Source of the DNA: Catenulispora sp. GP43
GTDB lineage: Bacteria > Actinomycetota > Actinomycetes > Streptomycetales > Catenulisporaceae
NCBI RefSeq assembly: GCF_041260665.1
Contig: NZ_JBGCCT010000002.1
Span: 310,001-374,000 of the forward strand
Reading direction: 5' to 3'
Length of the DNA stretch: 64,000 nucleotides
Part shown: positions 1-8,201 of the stretch, one piece after another
How the letters are laid out: every line of letters starts with the position of its first letter
How positions within the stretch are numbered: the stretch's first letter is position 1
The notes under the pieces: generated by a model
What the model was told of the DNA's origin: nothing
Database searches by the model: none
The model's input: the letters and a program-made list of their open reading frames with translations, nothing else
Program-made: the position numbers and the translations under genes

Positions 1-655
1 CGGCCAGCGGGTCCATGCCCTCGGCCGGGGGTTCGAAGCCGGCGAAGACCTCCTCGGTCATCTTGGTGCGGGCCCGCGGGCAGATCGCGTTGGCCCGCAC
101 GCCGTAGCGCGCGCAGCCGTTGGCGGTGGCGGTGGTCAGGCCGACGATCGCGGCCTTGGCCGCGGCGTAGTTCGCCTGGCCCGCGGCGCCGGCGAGGAAG
201 GCCTCGGAGGAGGTGTTCACGATGCGGCCGAAGACCGGGCCGCCGGCGGCCTTGGACGCCTCGCGCCAGTGCGCGGTGGCGTGCCGGGTCAGTGCGAAGT
301 GGCCTTTGGCGTGCACCCGCAGGACGTCGTCCCATTCCTGCTCCGACATGGAGAACACCATGCGGTCGCGCAGGATCCCGGCGTTGTTGACGACGATGTC
401 CAGCGAGCCGAAGGTGTCGACAGCCAGCCGGGTCAGGGATTCGGCGTAGGCGAAGTCGGAGACGTCGCCGGCGGAGGCGGCGGCCTGGCCGCCGGCTTTG
501 GCGATGTCCGCGGCGGTCTGCTCGGCGATGGCCGGGTCGTGGTCGTTGACCACGACCGCGGCGCCCTGACGGGCCAGCTCCAGGGCTTCGGCGCGGCCGA
601 GTCCGCGGCCGGCGCCGGTGACGATCGCTGCGCGGCCCGTGAGGGAGGTGCTCAT
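1..655 (-). CDS. SDR-family 3-hydroxyacyl-CoA/17beta-hydroxysteroid-type dehydrogenase (partial)
   Basis: The start codon is at 655-653 and the C-terminus runs off the left edge; about 218 residues are visible. The Rossmann motif TGAGRGLG lies at residues 13-20, NNAG at 90-93, the active-site serines NTSS near 147-150 and the YAAAK catalytic pair at Tyr163/Lys167, so it is a complete classical SDR core using NAD(P)H. The segment GQANYAAAK followed by ANAICPRARTKMT resembles actinobacterial Hsd4A-like 3-hydroxyacyl-CoA dehydrogenases of steroid side-chain beta-oxidation; this comparison is from memory. It is last of three same-strand genes (hydratase, alcohol dehydrogenase, SDR), 44 bases after the ADH stop, so co-transcription is likely. 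Substrate is inferred from context only. Confidence 0.85.
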   Translation of the reverse strand, partial: MSTSLTGRAAIVTGAGRGLGRAEALELARQGAAVVVNDHDPAIAEQTAADIAKAGGQAAASAGDVSDFAYAESLTRLAVDTFGSLDIVVNNAGILRDRMVFSMSEQEWDDVLRVHAKGHFALTRHATAHWREASKAAGGPVFGRIVNTSSEAFLAGAAGQANYAAAKAAIVGLTTATANGCARYGVRANAICPRARTKMTEEVFAGFEPPAEGMDPLA

Positions 656-657
656 GT

Positions 658-702
658 CAGATCTCCATTTCGGACACAGATCTCTATTTCGGGCACAGAT
701 CA
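658..702. repeat. 19-bp tandem repeat between SDR and ADH genes
   Basis: Two 19-base copies (658-676 and 677-695) differ at two positions, and a partial third copy reaches into the ADH stop codon at 702-700. On the minus strand the unit carries a GGAG-like purine stretch that in the SDR-proximal copy serves as the Shine-Dalgarno sequence of the SDR gene. Confidence 0.7.
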
Positions 703-1779
703 GACCTCGATGATCGTCCGGATCGCGGCGCCGGTGCGCAGCAGCTCCAGGGCCTGGTTGATGTCGTCGAGCTTGAGCCGGGCGGTGATCATGCCCTCAA
801 GGTCCAGCCGGCCGGCGCGCCACAGCGCGATCAGCCGGCCGTACTCCTGGCGCGGGTCGGCGCCGCCGTAGTAGGAACCGAGGATCTTCTTGTTGTCGAA
901 GAAGAGCTGGAACATGTTGAAGTCGACGGTGTCGTCCATCTTTCCCGCGCCGACCACGGTGACGGTGCCGCCGCGGCGGGTCAGGCCGTAGGCCTGCTTC
1001 ACCAGCGCGGAGCGGCCGACGACTTCGAAGACGTAGTCGAACCCGGCTTTGCCGGTCACCTCGGCCTTGGCGGCGTCGGCGTCCTCGGGGCTGACGGCCC
1101 TGGTGGCTCCGAAGCGCAGCGCGGCTTCGTGCTTGCTCTGGACCGGGTCGATGGCGACGATCTCGGCGGCCCCGGCGATCCGCGCGCCCTGGATCACGCT
1201 GATGCCGACGCCGCCGGCGCCGATCACCGCGACCGAGGAGCCCGGCGTGACCTGCGCGGTGTTGACCACGGCGCCGACGCCGGTGGTGACGCCGCAGCCG
1301 ATCAGGGCCGCGATCTCGAACGGCACGTCGTCCGGGATCTTCACCGCGCACTGCCAGGGCACGACCATCTCCTCGGCGAAGGTGCCGTTGCCGGCGAAGC
1401 CGTAGACGTCGGCGCCGTCCACCTTGAAGTGCGGCGTCATGGTCATGCCGAAGAAGATGTTCACGCACAGGTTCCCCTGGCCGCCGCGACAGAACGAGCA
1501 CTGGCCGCACGGCGGGTTCCAGCACACGATGACGTGGTCGCCGACCGCCACCTGGTCCACGCCGGCGCCGACCGCGACGACCTCCCCCGCGCCCTCGTGG
1601 CCGGGCACGAAGGGCGCCGGCTGCGGCAGCACGCCGGTCATCGCCGACAGGTCCGAGTGGCACAGGCCGGTGGCGCGCAGGCGGATGCGCACCTCGCCGG
1701 CGCCGGGGTCGGCGAGGGTGACGTCGTCACGGACCTGGAGGGTCTCGGAGCCGATCTCGAACAGGACTGCTGCGCGCAT
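700..1779 (-). CDS. Zinc-dependent alcohol dehydrogenase (medium-chain, four-Cys structural zinc)
   Basis: 359 residues, the usual length for MDR alcohol dehydrogenases that oxidise primary or secondary alcohols with NAD or NDMA-type bound cofactor. Catalytic zinc ligands are visible in GLCHSD (Cys40) and GHEGAGE (His61-Glu62). The structural zinc site is the four-Cys loop at about 91-105 (PPCGQCSFCRGG and a further Cys). A GAGGVG dinucleotide-binding motif follows near residue 200. I chose the ATG at 1779 because the family N-terminus MRAAVLFE begins there; an in-frame ATG 33 bases upstream would add an arginine-rich tail unlike the family. It sits between the MaoC-type hydratase (33 bases upstream) and the SDR (44 downstream), suggesting one catabolic operon. 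The natural alcohol is unknown. Confidence 0.9.
   Translation of the reverse strand: MRAAVLFEIGSETLQVRDDVTLADPGAGEVRIRLRATGLCHSDLSAMTGVLPQPAPFVPGHEGAGEVVAVGAGVDQVAVGDHVIVCWNPPCGQCSFCRGGQGNLCVNIFFGMTMTPHFKVDGADVYGFAGNGTFAEEMVVPWQCAVKIPDDVPFEIAALIGCGVTTGVGAVVNTAQVTPGSSVAVIGAGGVGISVIQGARIAGAAEIVAIDPVQSKHEAALRFGATRAVSPEDADAAKAEVTGKAGFDYVFEVVGRSALVKQAYGLTRRGGTVTVVGAGKMDDTVDFNMFQLFFDNKKILGSYYGGADPRQEYGRLIALWRAGRLDLEGMITARLKLDDINQALELLRTGAAIRTIIEV
795..820. other. Note: antisense reading frames here are shadows
   Basis: Long open frames on the plus strand across the ADH and hydratase genes are by-products of high GC at third codon positions and contain no recognisable domain. They are not annotated as genes. 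Confidence 0.8.
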
Positions 1780-1794
1780 GAGGGGGTTCCTTCG

Positions 1795-1820
1795 CCTAGC
1801 TCTGGTATTCACCTAGCTCT
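1795..1820. repeat. Direct repeat carrying the hydratase stop codon
   Basis: The nonamer CCTAGCTCT occurs at 795+1000 (1795-1803) and 1812-1820, 17 bases apart. The downstream copy contains the hydratase stop codon (1815-1813 on the minus strand). The 17-base period is not in frame, unlike the in-frame stop repeats found elsewhere in the window. Confidence 0.5.
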
Positions 1821-2670
1821 TGTAGGTGAGCACGGTGTTGGCCAGCACCACCGCGTCGTCGCGGTCGGCCGAGGTGGACACCACGTCCACCCGCCCCGCG
1901 CCGTCGTCCCACATCTTCACGCGCATCGTTTCACCCGGGAAGAAGATCCCGGCGAAGCGCGTGGAGTACTCCGTCACGCGCGTCACGTCGCCGGACAGGA
2001 CCGTGTCGACCACGGCCTTGCAGGTGATGCCGTAGGAGCACAGGCCGTGCAGGATCGGCCGGTCGAAGCCGGCCATCGCGGCGAACCCGGGGTCGGCGTG
2101 CAACGGGTTCCAGTCGCCGGACAGCCGGTAGATGAGCGCCAGCTGCTCCAGGGTCTTGACCTCGACGGCGTGGTCCGGCTCGCGCTCGGGCGTGCTGTCC
2201 ACGGTCGAGGCGCCGCGCTCGCCGCCGAACCCGCCCTCGCCGCGCACGAAGATCTGCGAGTGGTTGGTCCAGATGGGGCCCTCGTCGTCGGCGATCACGC
2301 TCTCGGTGCGGATGACCGCGGCCTTGCCCTTGTCCCAGATGTCGGTGACGCGCGCGGTCGCGACCGCCTCCCCGGCGGCCGGGATGGCACGGTGCACGGT
2401 GATCGACTGACCGCCGTGCAGCACGTTGACCAGCTGGATGTCGATGCCGGGGTTGGCGAACAGGGAGAAGCCCAGCGCGCCGCCGGCCACCACCGCGAAG
2501 GACGGCAGGACCTTCAGGTCCTTCTCGTAGACGTAGGCCAGCTCGCCCGGATCGGTCGCCGGGACGCCCGCGCCCAGGCCCAGGTGGTAGAGCTGGACGT
2601 CCTTGGGGGTCCAGGCCAGCTCGATGCTGGTGGCCGGGGCGGCCAGGGCCTTCTCGGGGTCGATGGGCAT
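1813..2670 (-). CDS. MaoC-like (R)-specific enoyl-CoA hydratase
   Basis: 285 residues, the length of the double-hotdog hydratases related to the hydratase 2 part of peroxisomal multifunctional enzyme type 2. The hydratase motif is in the C-terminal hotdog: Asp186 and His191 in SGDWNPLHADP, followed by the HGL turn at 208-210. The N-terminal half is the non-catalytic hotdog that accommodates bulky acyl chains. It would hydrate trans-2-enoyl-CoA to (3R)-hydroxyacyl-CoA, which the adjacent SDR could oxidise. ATG 2670 follows a GAAGGGAC ribosome site. It is the first gene of the minus-strand set and is divergent from a thioesterase; the 115-base gap carries a KstR-like palindrome. Assignment to steroid rather than fatty acyl-CoA substrates is inference. 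Confidence 0.88.
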   Translation of the reverse strand: MPIDPEKALAAPATSIELAWTPKDVQLYHLGLGAGVPATDPGELAYVYEKDLKVLPSFAVVAGGALGFSLFANPGIDIQLVNVLHGGQSITVHRAIPAAGEAVATARVTDIWDKGKAAVIRTESVIADDEGPIWTNHSQIFVRGEGGFGGERGASTVDSTPEREPDHAVEVKTLEQLALIYRLSGDWNPLHADPGFAAMAGFDRPILHGLCSYGITCKAVVDTVLSGDVTRVTEYSTRFAGIFFPGETMRVKMWDDGAGRVDVVSTSADRDDAVVLANTVLTYKS

Positions 2671-2724
2671 GCGCCGGTCCCTTCGGTGGGTCGAGCTGAT
2701 CGTGCAGCACTGTCCCGGGCAAAC

Positions 2725-2738
2725 TAGAACACGTTACT
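2725..2738. promoter_or_regulatory. KstR-like palindromic operator in divergent promoter
   Basis: TAGAACACGTTACT matches TNNAACNNGTTNNA, the published KstR consensus of mycobacteria and relatives, at every fixed position except the last base. It lies midway between the divergent hydratase (start 2670) and thioesterase (start 2786). KstR is a TetR-family repressor of steroid catabolism released by steroid-CoA thioesters. The match is visible; regulation by a KstR orthologue is inferred. Confidence 0.55.
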
Positions 2739-2785
2739 GTCGGATGCAATGGCCGGGGCCACCGACGGATGGGGAGAGACTCCGC

Positions 2786-3574
2786 ATGACCGAAGCGGTA
2801 TCGAAAGGCGACGTCAGGCGCGCCTGGCTCGACGAGGACGAGGCGAACCTGTCGGCGGCTCGCGTGGCCAAGCACCGGCTGGTCGAGCAGGTGCGGCGGC
2901 TGGTGGACGCGGCGTTCCAGGTGGACTGCGGGGACGCCGGGTATGAGCCGGCCGACTCCCGCTCCGACTCCGGCGCCGGCTCCGACGCCGGCTCCGACGC
3001 CGGAAGCGACGCGGCAGATGAGGCTGACACCGACCGCGCGGCGCGTTTCATGGCCCTGGCCGCCGAGGCCGAGTCCCTGGCCGACCGCATCAGCGCGCTG
3101 CCGCGCATCCCGCGCGCCGAGGCCGACGGTGTGAACGCCAGCCTGGCCCGCCGCCACGACACCCTGCTGGTGGAGCGCTCGACCATCAACGGCCGCGGCA
3201 ACCCGCTGGCGCCGCCGGTGCGCATGTGGGCCGACGGCGACGTGATCCGGGGCGAGGCGTACTTCACGGCGCCGCACGAGGGGCCGGCCGGGCGCGTACA
3301 CGGGGCCTGGGTAGCGGCGTGCTTCGACGAGATCCTCGGCTGCGCGCAGGGGGCCTCGGGAGCGTTCGGCTACACCGGGACCCTGACGATCACGCTGCGG
3401 CGGGCGACACCGCTGTACACGAAGATCACCTACGAGGCCGGATTCTCCCACCGCGAGGGCCGCAAGATCCACGGCTGGGGCCGCTGCTACGCCGAAGGAC
3501 GGCTGACCGCCGAGGCCACGGGCGTCTTCGTGATCCCGGCGTCGGGCCGGATCGGGCACGGGACGCGGCAGTAG
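2786..3574 (+). CDS. Hotdog-fold acyl-CoA thioesterase (PaaI-like superfamily)
   Basis: 262 residues. The first ~120 residues are helical and charged with an acidic, low-complexity insert of DAGS-type repeats at about 58-78. The C-terminal half is a single hotdog domain with the HG-x-x-x-x-x-x-x-D arrangement (His172-Gly173 and Asp181 in RVHGAWVAACFDE), typical of PaaI/4HBT thioesterases that hydrolyse acyl-CoA to free acid and CoA. ATG 2786 is preceded at about 8 bases by GGGGAGAG; an in-frame ATG at 2603 would start inside the divergent gene and is rejected. It shares the KstR-like operator region with the hydratase operon, which suggests a role in releasing CoA during the same catabolism. 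The acidic repeat differs from ordinary family members. Confidence 0.82.
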   Translation: MTEAVSKGDVRRAWLDEDEANLSAARVAKHRLVEQVRRLVDAAFQVDCGDAGYEPADSRSDSGAGSDAGSDAGSDAADEADTDRAARFMALAAEAESLADRISALPRIPRAEADGVNASLARRHDTLLVERSTINGRGNPLAPPVRMWADGDVIRGEAYFTAPHEGPAGRVHGAWVAACFDEILGCAQGASGAFGYTGTLTITLRRATPLYTKITYEAGFSHREGRKIHGWGRCYAEGRLTAEATGVFVIPASGRIGHGTRQ

Positions 3575-3687
3575 GCGCGCCGGGCGCGGCGCCGGACGCC
3601 CCGGCCTGCGTAAAAGTACGTAATTTGATACTTCTGTTTGAGTAAAGTCAGGCGCCCGCAGCGCCCGGCCCCGGTAGCGTGCCGCTC

Positions 3688-4677
3688 ATGCTTCACGATC
3701 TCCTGGCCGCACCCCCGACCCGGTGGCGGACGGACTGGTCCACCGACGGCGAGTCCCCCACCGGGCACTGGGACTGGGTCGTGGCCATGGCGACGGCGCG
3801 GGTGGACGGCCGGCTCATCGCCCTCAGCGGCGGCTCGGACCAGGCGGTGCGGGCCTGGGACGCGGCGACCGGCCAGGCCCTGGGCGAGGCGGTCACCGGC
3901 CACTGGGGCACGGCCCTGACCACCACGGTCCTGGACGGCCGGCCCCTGGTGCTGAGCAGCGGCACCGACATGACGGTCCGGGTCTGGGACCTGGCCGCCG
4001 GCCGACCCCGCGGCGAACCGCTGAGCGGCTTCGAGGACAAGGTGGAGGCGATCGCCACCACGACCGTGAACGGCCGCCCGGTCGCCGTCACCGCCACCGG
4101 CGGCGCCCTGGGCCTGGCCGAACCCGCGGTGCAGGTCTGGGACCTGACGACCCGCCGCCCCGCCGGCGCGCCCCTGGCCGGCCACACCGACGCGGTATGC
4201 GCGGTGGCCACGGCCACGGTGCACGGAAAGCCGGTCGCGGTGACCGCGGGCAACGACGCGACGATCCGTATCTGGGACCTGACGACGCACCGCCCGCTCG
4301 GCGCCCCGCTGACCGGCCACACCGACGCCGTCTGGGCCATCGCGACCGCCGACCTCGGCGGCCGCCCGATCGCGGTGACCAGCAGCGACGACGCCACGCT
4401 GCGGATGTGGGACCTGACCGCCGGCCGCGCCCTCGGCGCACCGCTCACCGGCCACAGCGCGGGAGTGGAGACGGTGACCACGACGACCCTGGACGGCCGC
4501 CCGGTGGCGGTGTCGGGGAGCTGGGACCAGACGGTGCGGGTGTGGGACCTGGCCTCCGGCCGCCAGGTCGGGCCGGAACTGACGTTCCCGGCGCAGGTGC
4601 AGGCGCTGACGGCGACGCCGGACGGGCGGCTGCTGGTGGGGTACGACCGGGGCGTGGCGGCGCTGTCGGTGGCGTGA
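3688..4677 (+). CDS. WD40-repeat beta-propeller protein
   Basis: 329 residues made almost wholly of WD40 blades. At least six WD signatures are visible (AWD, VWD, VWD, IWD, MWD, VWD each followed by L-x-x-x-R-P/A), spaced by about 40-45 residues, enough for one small propeller with a seventh degenerate blade. No catalytic or kinase domain, signal peptide or membrane segment is present, so it is probably a cytosolic scaffold of unknown partner. ATG 3688 lies 7 bases after a TAGCGT hexamer (3675-3680) and has no ribosome site, consistent with a leaderless mRNA; a GTG nine bases upstream is the alternative. An AT-rich island at 3611-3650 with an AAGTA/TACTT inverted repeat lies upstream and may be an operator. 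The 3' end runs into a stop-containing tandem repeat. Confidence 0.85.
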   Translation: MLHDLLAAPPTRWRTDWSTDGESPTGHWDWVVAMATARVDGRLIALSGGSDQAVRAWDAATGQALGEAVTGHWGTALTTTVLDGRPLVLSSGTDMTVRVWDLAAGRPRGEPLSGFEDKVEAIATTTVNGRPVAVTATGGALGLAEPAVQVWDLTTRRPAGAPLAGHTDAVCAVATATVHGKPVAVTAGNDATIRIWDLTTHRPLGAPLTGHTDAVWAIATADLGGRPIAVTSSDDATLRMWDLTAGRALGAPLTGHSAGVETVTTTTLDGRPVAVSGSWDQTVRVWDLASGRQVGPELTFPAQVQALTATPDGRLLVGYDRGVAALSVA

Positions 4678-4755
4678 AGGTCGGTGGCGTGAAGGTCGGT
4701 GGCGTGAAGGTCGGCGGCATGAAGTTCGGCGGCGTAAAGTTCGGCGGCATGAAGG
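4666..4755. repeat. Six 15-bp tandem repeats, each with an in-frame stop codon
   Basis: Units begin at 4666, 4681, 4696, 4711, 4726 and 4741. The first three are identical (TCGGTGGCGTGAAGG); the others differ by one to three bases. The WD40 stop TGA (4675-4677) lies in unit 1 and every later unit repeats a stop in the same frame (TGA, TGA, TGA, TAA, TGA). The minus strand in one frame reads as A-D-L-H-x pentapeptides, but that frame is open only by chance. Confidence 0.9.
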
Positions 4756-4809
4756 CACATACCTGACCTGTTCAGACCACTTGTCGGAGTGCCGCGATAG
4801 CCTCAAGCC

Positions 4810-5442
4810 GTGAATACGACAGCGGTCACCGCCGCCGACGTCCGGCACGCCGTGGCGCTCGCCGCCGACGTCCTGCTGACCGCCGTCGACCAGGACTGGC
4901 ACGTCCCGGCCGGCACCCTGGGCTGGGACTGCTGGGAGACCGTCGAGCACATGGCCGACGACCTGTTCGCCTACGCCGCGCAGCTCGGCCCGCGCGAGCC
5001 GCCGCGGAACACGCACGTCCCCTTCGCCTGGCAGCGCAAGCGGGAGGGCGGCCCGGCCGTCACCACGTTCGCCGATCCCGAAGCCGGCAACGCGGGCCTG
5101 GTCCAGATGTTCGAGGCCTGCGGTGCGTTCCTGGCCGCGATGGTCGCGACCGCGCCGCCGGAGACCCGCGCCCACCATGCGATGGGGCTGGCCGATCCGG
5201 AGGGCTTCGCCGCGATGGGCGTCGTCGAGGTCGTGGTCCACATGTACGACGTCGCCGCCGGCCTGCACATCGGCTGGACGCCGCCGCAGGACCTCTGCGA
5301 CCGGGTGCTGTACCGGCTCTTCCCCGAGGCGCCGGCCGGCACCGAGCGGTGGCCCACCCTGCTGTGGGCCACCGGGCGCGGCGAGATCCCGGGCCGCGAG
5401 CGCCTCACGCGCTGGCGGTGGTACGCCGCGCCGCGGGCGTGA
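4810..5442 (+). CDS. Mycothiol-dependent maleylpyruvate isomerase-like / DinB-superfamily protein
   Basis: 210 residues, the size of actinobacterial MDMPI N-terminal-domain proteins that use mycothiol, bind a metal and catalyse thiol-transfer or isomerisation reactions. Helical four-bundle character, the WETVEHMADD segment (His near 49) and the later VVVHMYDVA segment (His near 142) supply the expected metal ligands. The GTG at 4810 is 6 bases after TAGCCT (4798-4803), so a leaderless start is plausible. It is a single gene convergent with the metal transporter. The true reaction is not deducible; many family members are uncharacterised. Confidence 0.7.
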   Translation: MNTTAVTAADVRHAVALAADVLLTAVDQDWHVPAGTLGWDCWETVEHMADDLFAYAAQLGPREPPRNTHVPFAWQRKREGGPAVTTFADPEAGNAGLVQMFEACGAFLAAMVATAPPETRAHHAMGLADPEGFAAMGVVEVVVHMYDVAAGLHIGWTPPQDLCDRVLYRLFPEAPAGTERWPTLLWATGRGEIPGRERLTRWRWYAAPRA

Positions 5443-5450
5443 GCTGAGCC

Positions 5451-6389
5451 TCAGCCGGTCGTGGGCTGCGGCAGCGGGCCCGGCCGGCGCACGTCGGGCT
5501 CGATGTAGATCATCCGCGCCTCCGGCACCGCGGCGCGGATGCGCACCTCGGCCGCGTCGATGGCCTTGGCCACCTCCAGCGCCGTGTCGTCGTGCTGGAC
5601 CGCGATCTTTATCGCGACCAGCAGCTCCTCCGGCCCCAGGTACATCGTGCGCAGGTGGATCACGTCGGTGACGGTGTCGCCGTCCACGGCCGCCGTGCGG
5701 ATCGCGGCCACGTCGTGCTTGCCCGCGCCCTCGCCGACCAGCAGGCTCTTCATCTCCACCGCCAGGATCACCGCGATGCAGACCAGCAGCGCGCCGATCG
5801 CCAGGGTGCCGACGCCGTCCCAGCGTCCGTTGCCGGTGATGACCGCCATGCCGACGCCGAACAGCGCGAAGCACAGGCCGAGCAGGGCCCCGGAGTCCTC
5901 CAGCAGGACCACCGGCAGCTCCGGCGTCGTGGCCCGGCGGATGAAGCCGATCCAGCTGCTGCCCTCGCGCAGGTGGTTCGACTCGCGCACGGCGGTGCGG
6001 AAGGACATGCCCTCCATCACCATCGCGAACACCAGCACCCCGACGGCCCAGTACCAGCTGTCGACCTTCTCCGGGTGCGTGACCTTGTGCCAGCCCTCAT
6101 ACAGGGCGAACAGGCCGCCGACGCTGAACAGCACCACCGAGACGATGAACGCGTAGACGAACCGCTCGCGGCCGTAGCCGAACGGATGCTCGGTGTCGGC
6201 CTTCTTGCGCGCCTGCTTGCCGCCGATCAGCAGCAGCACCTGGTTGCCGGAGTCGGCGACCGAGTGCACTCCCTCGGCGAGCATCGACGCCGAACCGGTG
6301 AAGGCGTAGGCCACGAACTTCGAGACGGCGATGCCCATGTTGGCGCTCAACGCCGCCAGAACCGCCTTGGTACTGCCCTCTGCGCTCAT
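5451..6389 (-). CDS. Cation diffusion facilitator (ZnT9-like) metal transporter
   Basis: 312 residues with about six membrane segments. The paired intramembrane metal sites of the family appear as HSVADSGNQ (about residues 42-50) in helix 2 and LLEDSGALLG (about 162-171) in helix 5, i.e. an H/D and D/x pairing as in the SLC30A9 branch. The C-terminal ~80 residues form the cytoplasmic domain. It should exchange Zn2+ or a similar divalent ion for protons at the cell membrane. It is convergent with the mycothiol-isomerase-like gene; a 13-base palindrome GCTGAGCCTCAGC (5443-5455 region) overlaps its stop and may form a shared terminator. The metal is not resolvable by eye. Confidence 0.88.
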   Translation of the reverse strand: MSAEGSTKAVLAALSANMGIAVSKFVAYAFTGSASMLAEGVHSVADSGNQVLLLIGGKQARKKADTEHPFGYGRERFVYAFIVSVVLFSVGGLFALYEGWHKVTHPEKVDSWYWAVGVLVFAMVMEGMSFRTAVRESNHLREGSSWIGFIRRATTPELPVVLLEDSGALLGLCFALFGVGMAVITGNGRWDGVGTLAIGALLVCIAVILAVEMKSLLVGEGAGKHDVAAIRTAAVDGDTVTDVIHLRTMYLGPEELLVAIKIAVQHDDTALEVAKAIDAAEVRIRAAVPEARMIYIEPDVRRPGPLPQPTTG

Positions 6390-6452
6390 GCGCGCGACTC
6401 ACCTGCTCCCTCGCCGATCCCCGGGCCCGAAAGCAAGCAGCGTAACAACGAT

Positions 6453-8123
6453 CTACCGGGCACGGGGCGGCGTGCGGCCATGGTCGGCGAACTCCCGGGC
6501 CAGCTCGGCACGGTCGGCGTCGGTCATCGGACGGTAGCCGGGGCGGCCGGAGTCGGCGCGCACGTACACCGGATCCGGGGTACACCAGGCCTCTTCCACC
6601 AAGGAGCGCACCACCACCTTGTTCGTGGCCGTCCTCGGCATCGCCGCGACGAGCCGTACATAACGAGGCCACCACAATTTGGCCAGCTCCGACCGGGACC
6701 CCAAATAGGCCTCGAACCGCTCTGGTTCGAACCCTGCGATCGCGTCCCGCAGCTCCACCGCGACCATCACCTGATCCCCCGACGCGGCGTCCGGCACCCC
6801 GTACGCCGCCGCCGCGACAGCGTCCTCCCACTCCTCCACAGCCCGCGAGATCGGCCCGGAGGCGAAGTTCTCCCCGCCGACCCGGATCCAGTCCCCGGAG
6901 CGGCCGGCGAAGAAGAAGTTGCCCTCGGCGTCCCGATAGGCCAGGTCGCCGGACCAGAACCGGCCCTGGCGCAGCTTCGCCGCATCGGCCTCGCGGTGCT
7001 TGTAGTAGCCCTCGAACGCCCCGGCACCGGCGAAGTTCACCATCTCCCCGACCTCGCCGACCCCCAGCTCCCGGCCGCTGTCCGGATCGACGATCCGCAC
7101 GTCCCCGACCGGCACGCCCAGCGCCCCCGGCGGCGTGGACGGCAGCCGGTAGAAGGAGATCCCGCCCTCGGTGGAGCCGAAGCCGTCGGTGACCTGGCAC
7201 CCGAACCGCTCAGCGAAGCGCTCGACGTCGGCCGGGGCCGCCTCGTTGCCGAACACCTGACGCAGGGTGCTGTCGGCGTCGTCGGGCTTCTCGGGGGTGG
7301 CCAGGATGTAGGACAGGGGCTTGCCGACGTAGTTCGCGTACGTGGCCCCGAAGCGGCGCACGTCTGGCAGGAAGCCGGAGGCGGAGAAGCGGCGGCGCAG
7401 GGCCACGCTCGCACCGGTGGCGACCGCCGGGATCCAGCAGGCGATGACGGCGTTGCTGTGGAACAGCGGCATCGCGCAGTACAGGACGTCGTCCTTGGTG
7501 AGGCCGCGTTGTTCAGCCAGGCTGGCGCCCTGCGAGGCGATCTTGCCCTGGGAGCAGATCACGGCCTTCGGGGCCGAGGTCGTGCCGGAGGTCAGGATGA
7601 GCATGAAGGGGAGCTCAGAAGCGCTCTTCAGGTCCGCTTCCCGGTGTTCCTCCCGGAGGTGGAAACGAGAGCTGAAACCCTTATGCAGCAAGCCGGAGTA
7701 CTCCGCGGAGTCGATATCGACCACCGGAACGCCGCAGTCGCGCACCATGTTCAGGAAGGGCGACTCGGTGAGGATCAGCGCGCAGTCGGTGTGCCGGATA
7801 TCGCTCACCACCTCGGCGGCACCGCGCGTCGGGTTCAGCCCGACCAGTGTGAACCCGCCGAGCGCCGCCGCGCCGAGCAGGAACGAGAACTCCGGCACGT
7901 TCTCCATCAGGACCCCGACATGCCGCGGCCCGGCCCCAGCGTCCCCTTCCGCCGGCAGCCGCTCAGCCAGCCACGCGGCGCGCGCCGCACTGCGCCGCAC
8001 GTGTTCGTCCCAGGACACGCGCCGCACGACGCCGTCCGGCCCGGTCCAGGCCAGCGCGGTGGCGTGGTCGCCGGCGCGGGCGGTGAAGAGCTCGGCCACG
8101 GAGGTGTTCCAGCGTCCGTTCAT
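6453..8123 (-). CDS. Acyl-CoA synthetase (AMP-dependent, FadD17-like)
   Basis: 556 residues. The adenylate-forming P-loop is TSGTTSAPKA (178-187); the A5 motif DGFGSTEGG and the C-terminal A10 lysine region (RTATNKVVV) are present, as is the hinge D in WSGDLAYRD. The enzyme activates a carboxylic acid to acyl-AMP and then acyl-CoA. The sequence resembles actinobacterial FadD17/FadD19 steroid-side-chain ligases as I recall them, which agrees with the hydratase/SDR set and the KstR-like site at 2.7 kb, although four unrelated genes intervene. ATG 8123 has no strong ribosome site. Substrate class is inferred. Confidence 0.85.
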   Translation of the reverse strand: MNGRWNTSVAELFTARAGDHATALAWTGPDGVVRRVSWDEHVRRSAARAAWLAERLPAEGDAGAGPRHVGVLMENVPEFSFLLGAAALGGFTLVGLNPTRGAAEVVSDIRHTDCALILTESPFLNMVRDCGVPVVDIDSAEYSGLLHKGFSSRFHLREEHREADLKSASELPFMLILTSGTTSAPKAVICSQGKIASQGASLAEQRGLTKDDVLYCAMPLFHSNAVIACWIPAVATGASVALRRRFSASGFLPDVRRFGATYANYVGKPLSYILATPEKPDDADSTLRQVFGNEAAPADVERFAERFGCQVTDGFGSTEGGISFYRLPSTPPGALGVPVGDVRIVDPDSGRELGVGEVGEMVNFAGAGAFEGYYKHREADAAKLRQGRFWSGDLAYRDAEGNFFFAGRSGDWIRVGGENFASGPISRAVEEWEDAVAAAAYGVPDAASGDQVMVAVELRDAIAGFEPERFEAYLGSRSELAKLWWPRYVRLVAAMPRTATNKVVVRSLVEEAWCTPDPVYVRADSGRPGYRPMTDADRAELAREFADHGRTPPRAR

Positions 8124-8201
8124 GCGGCGCAGGGTAGGGACTGCCGCCTGAGACTGCCAGGGTCATGAGACCGTGCGGCGTCACGTGATCGGCCGGGGCC
8201 C

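Noticed and set aside
4666-4760. Pentapeptide-repeat protein on the minus strand
   Set aside because: A-D-L-H-x pattern comes from the 15-base DNA repeat only; the rest of the frame lacks such repeats.
3487-5874. Long minus-strand frame across WD40 and neighbours
   Set aside because: Composition is Arg/Gly/Pro-rich, it lies antisense to three supported genes and has no domain.
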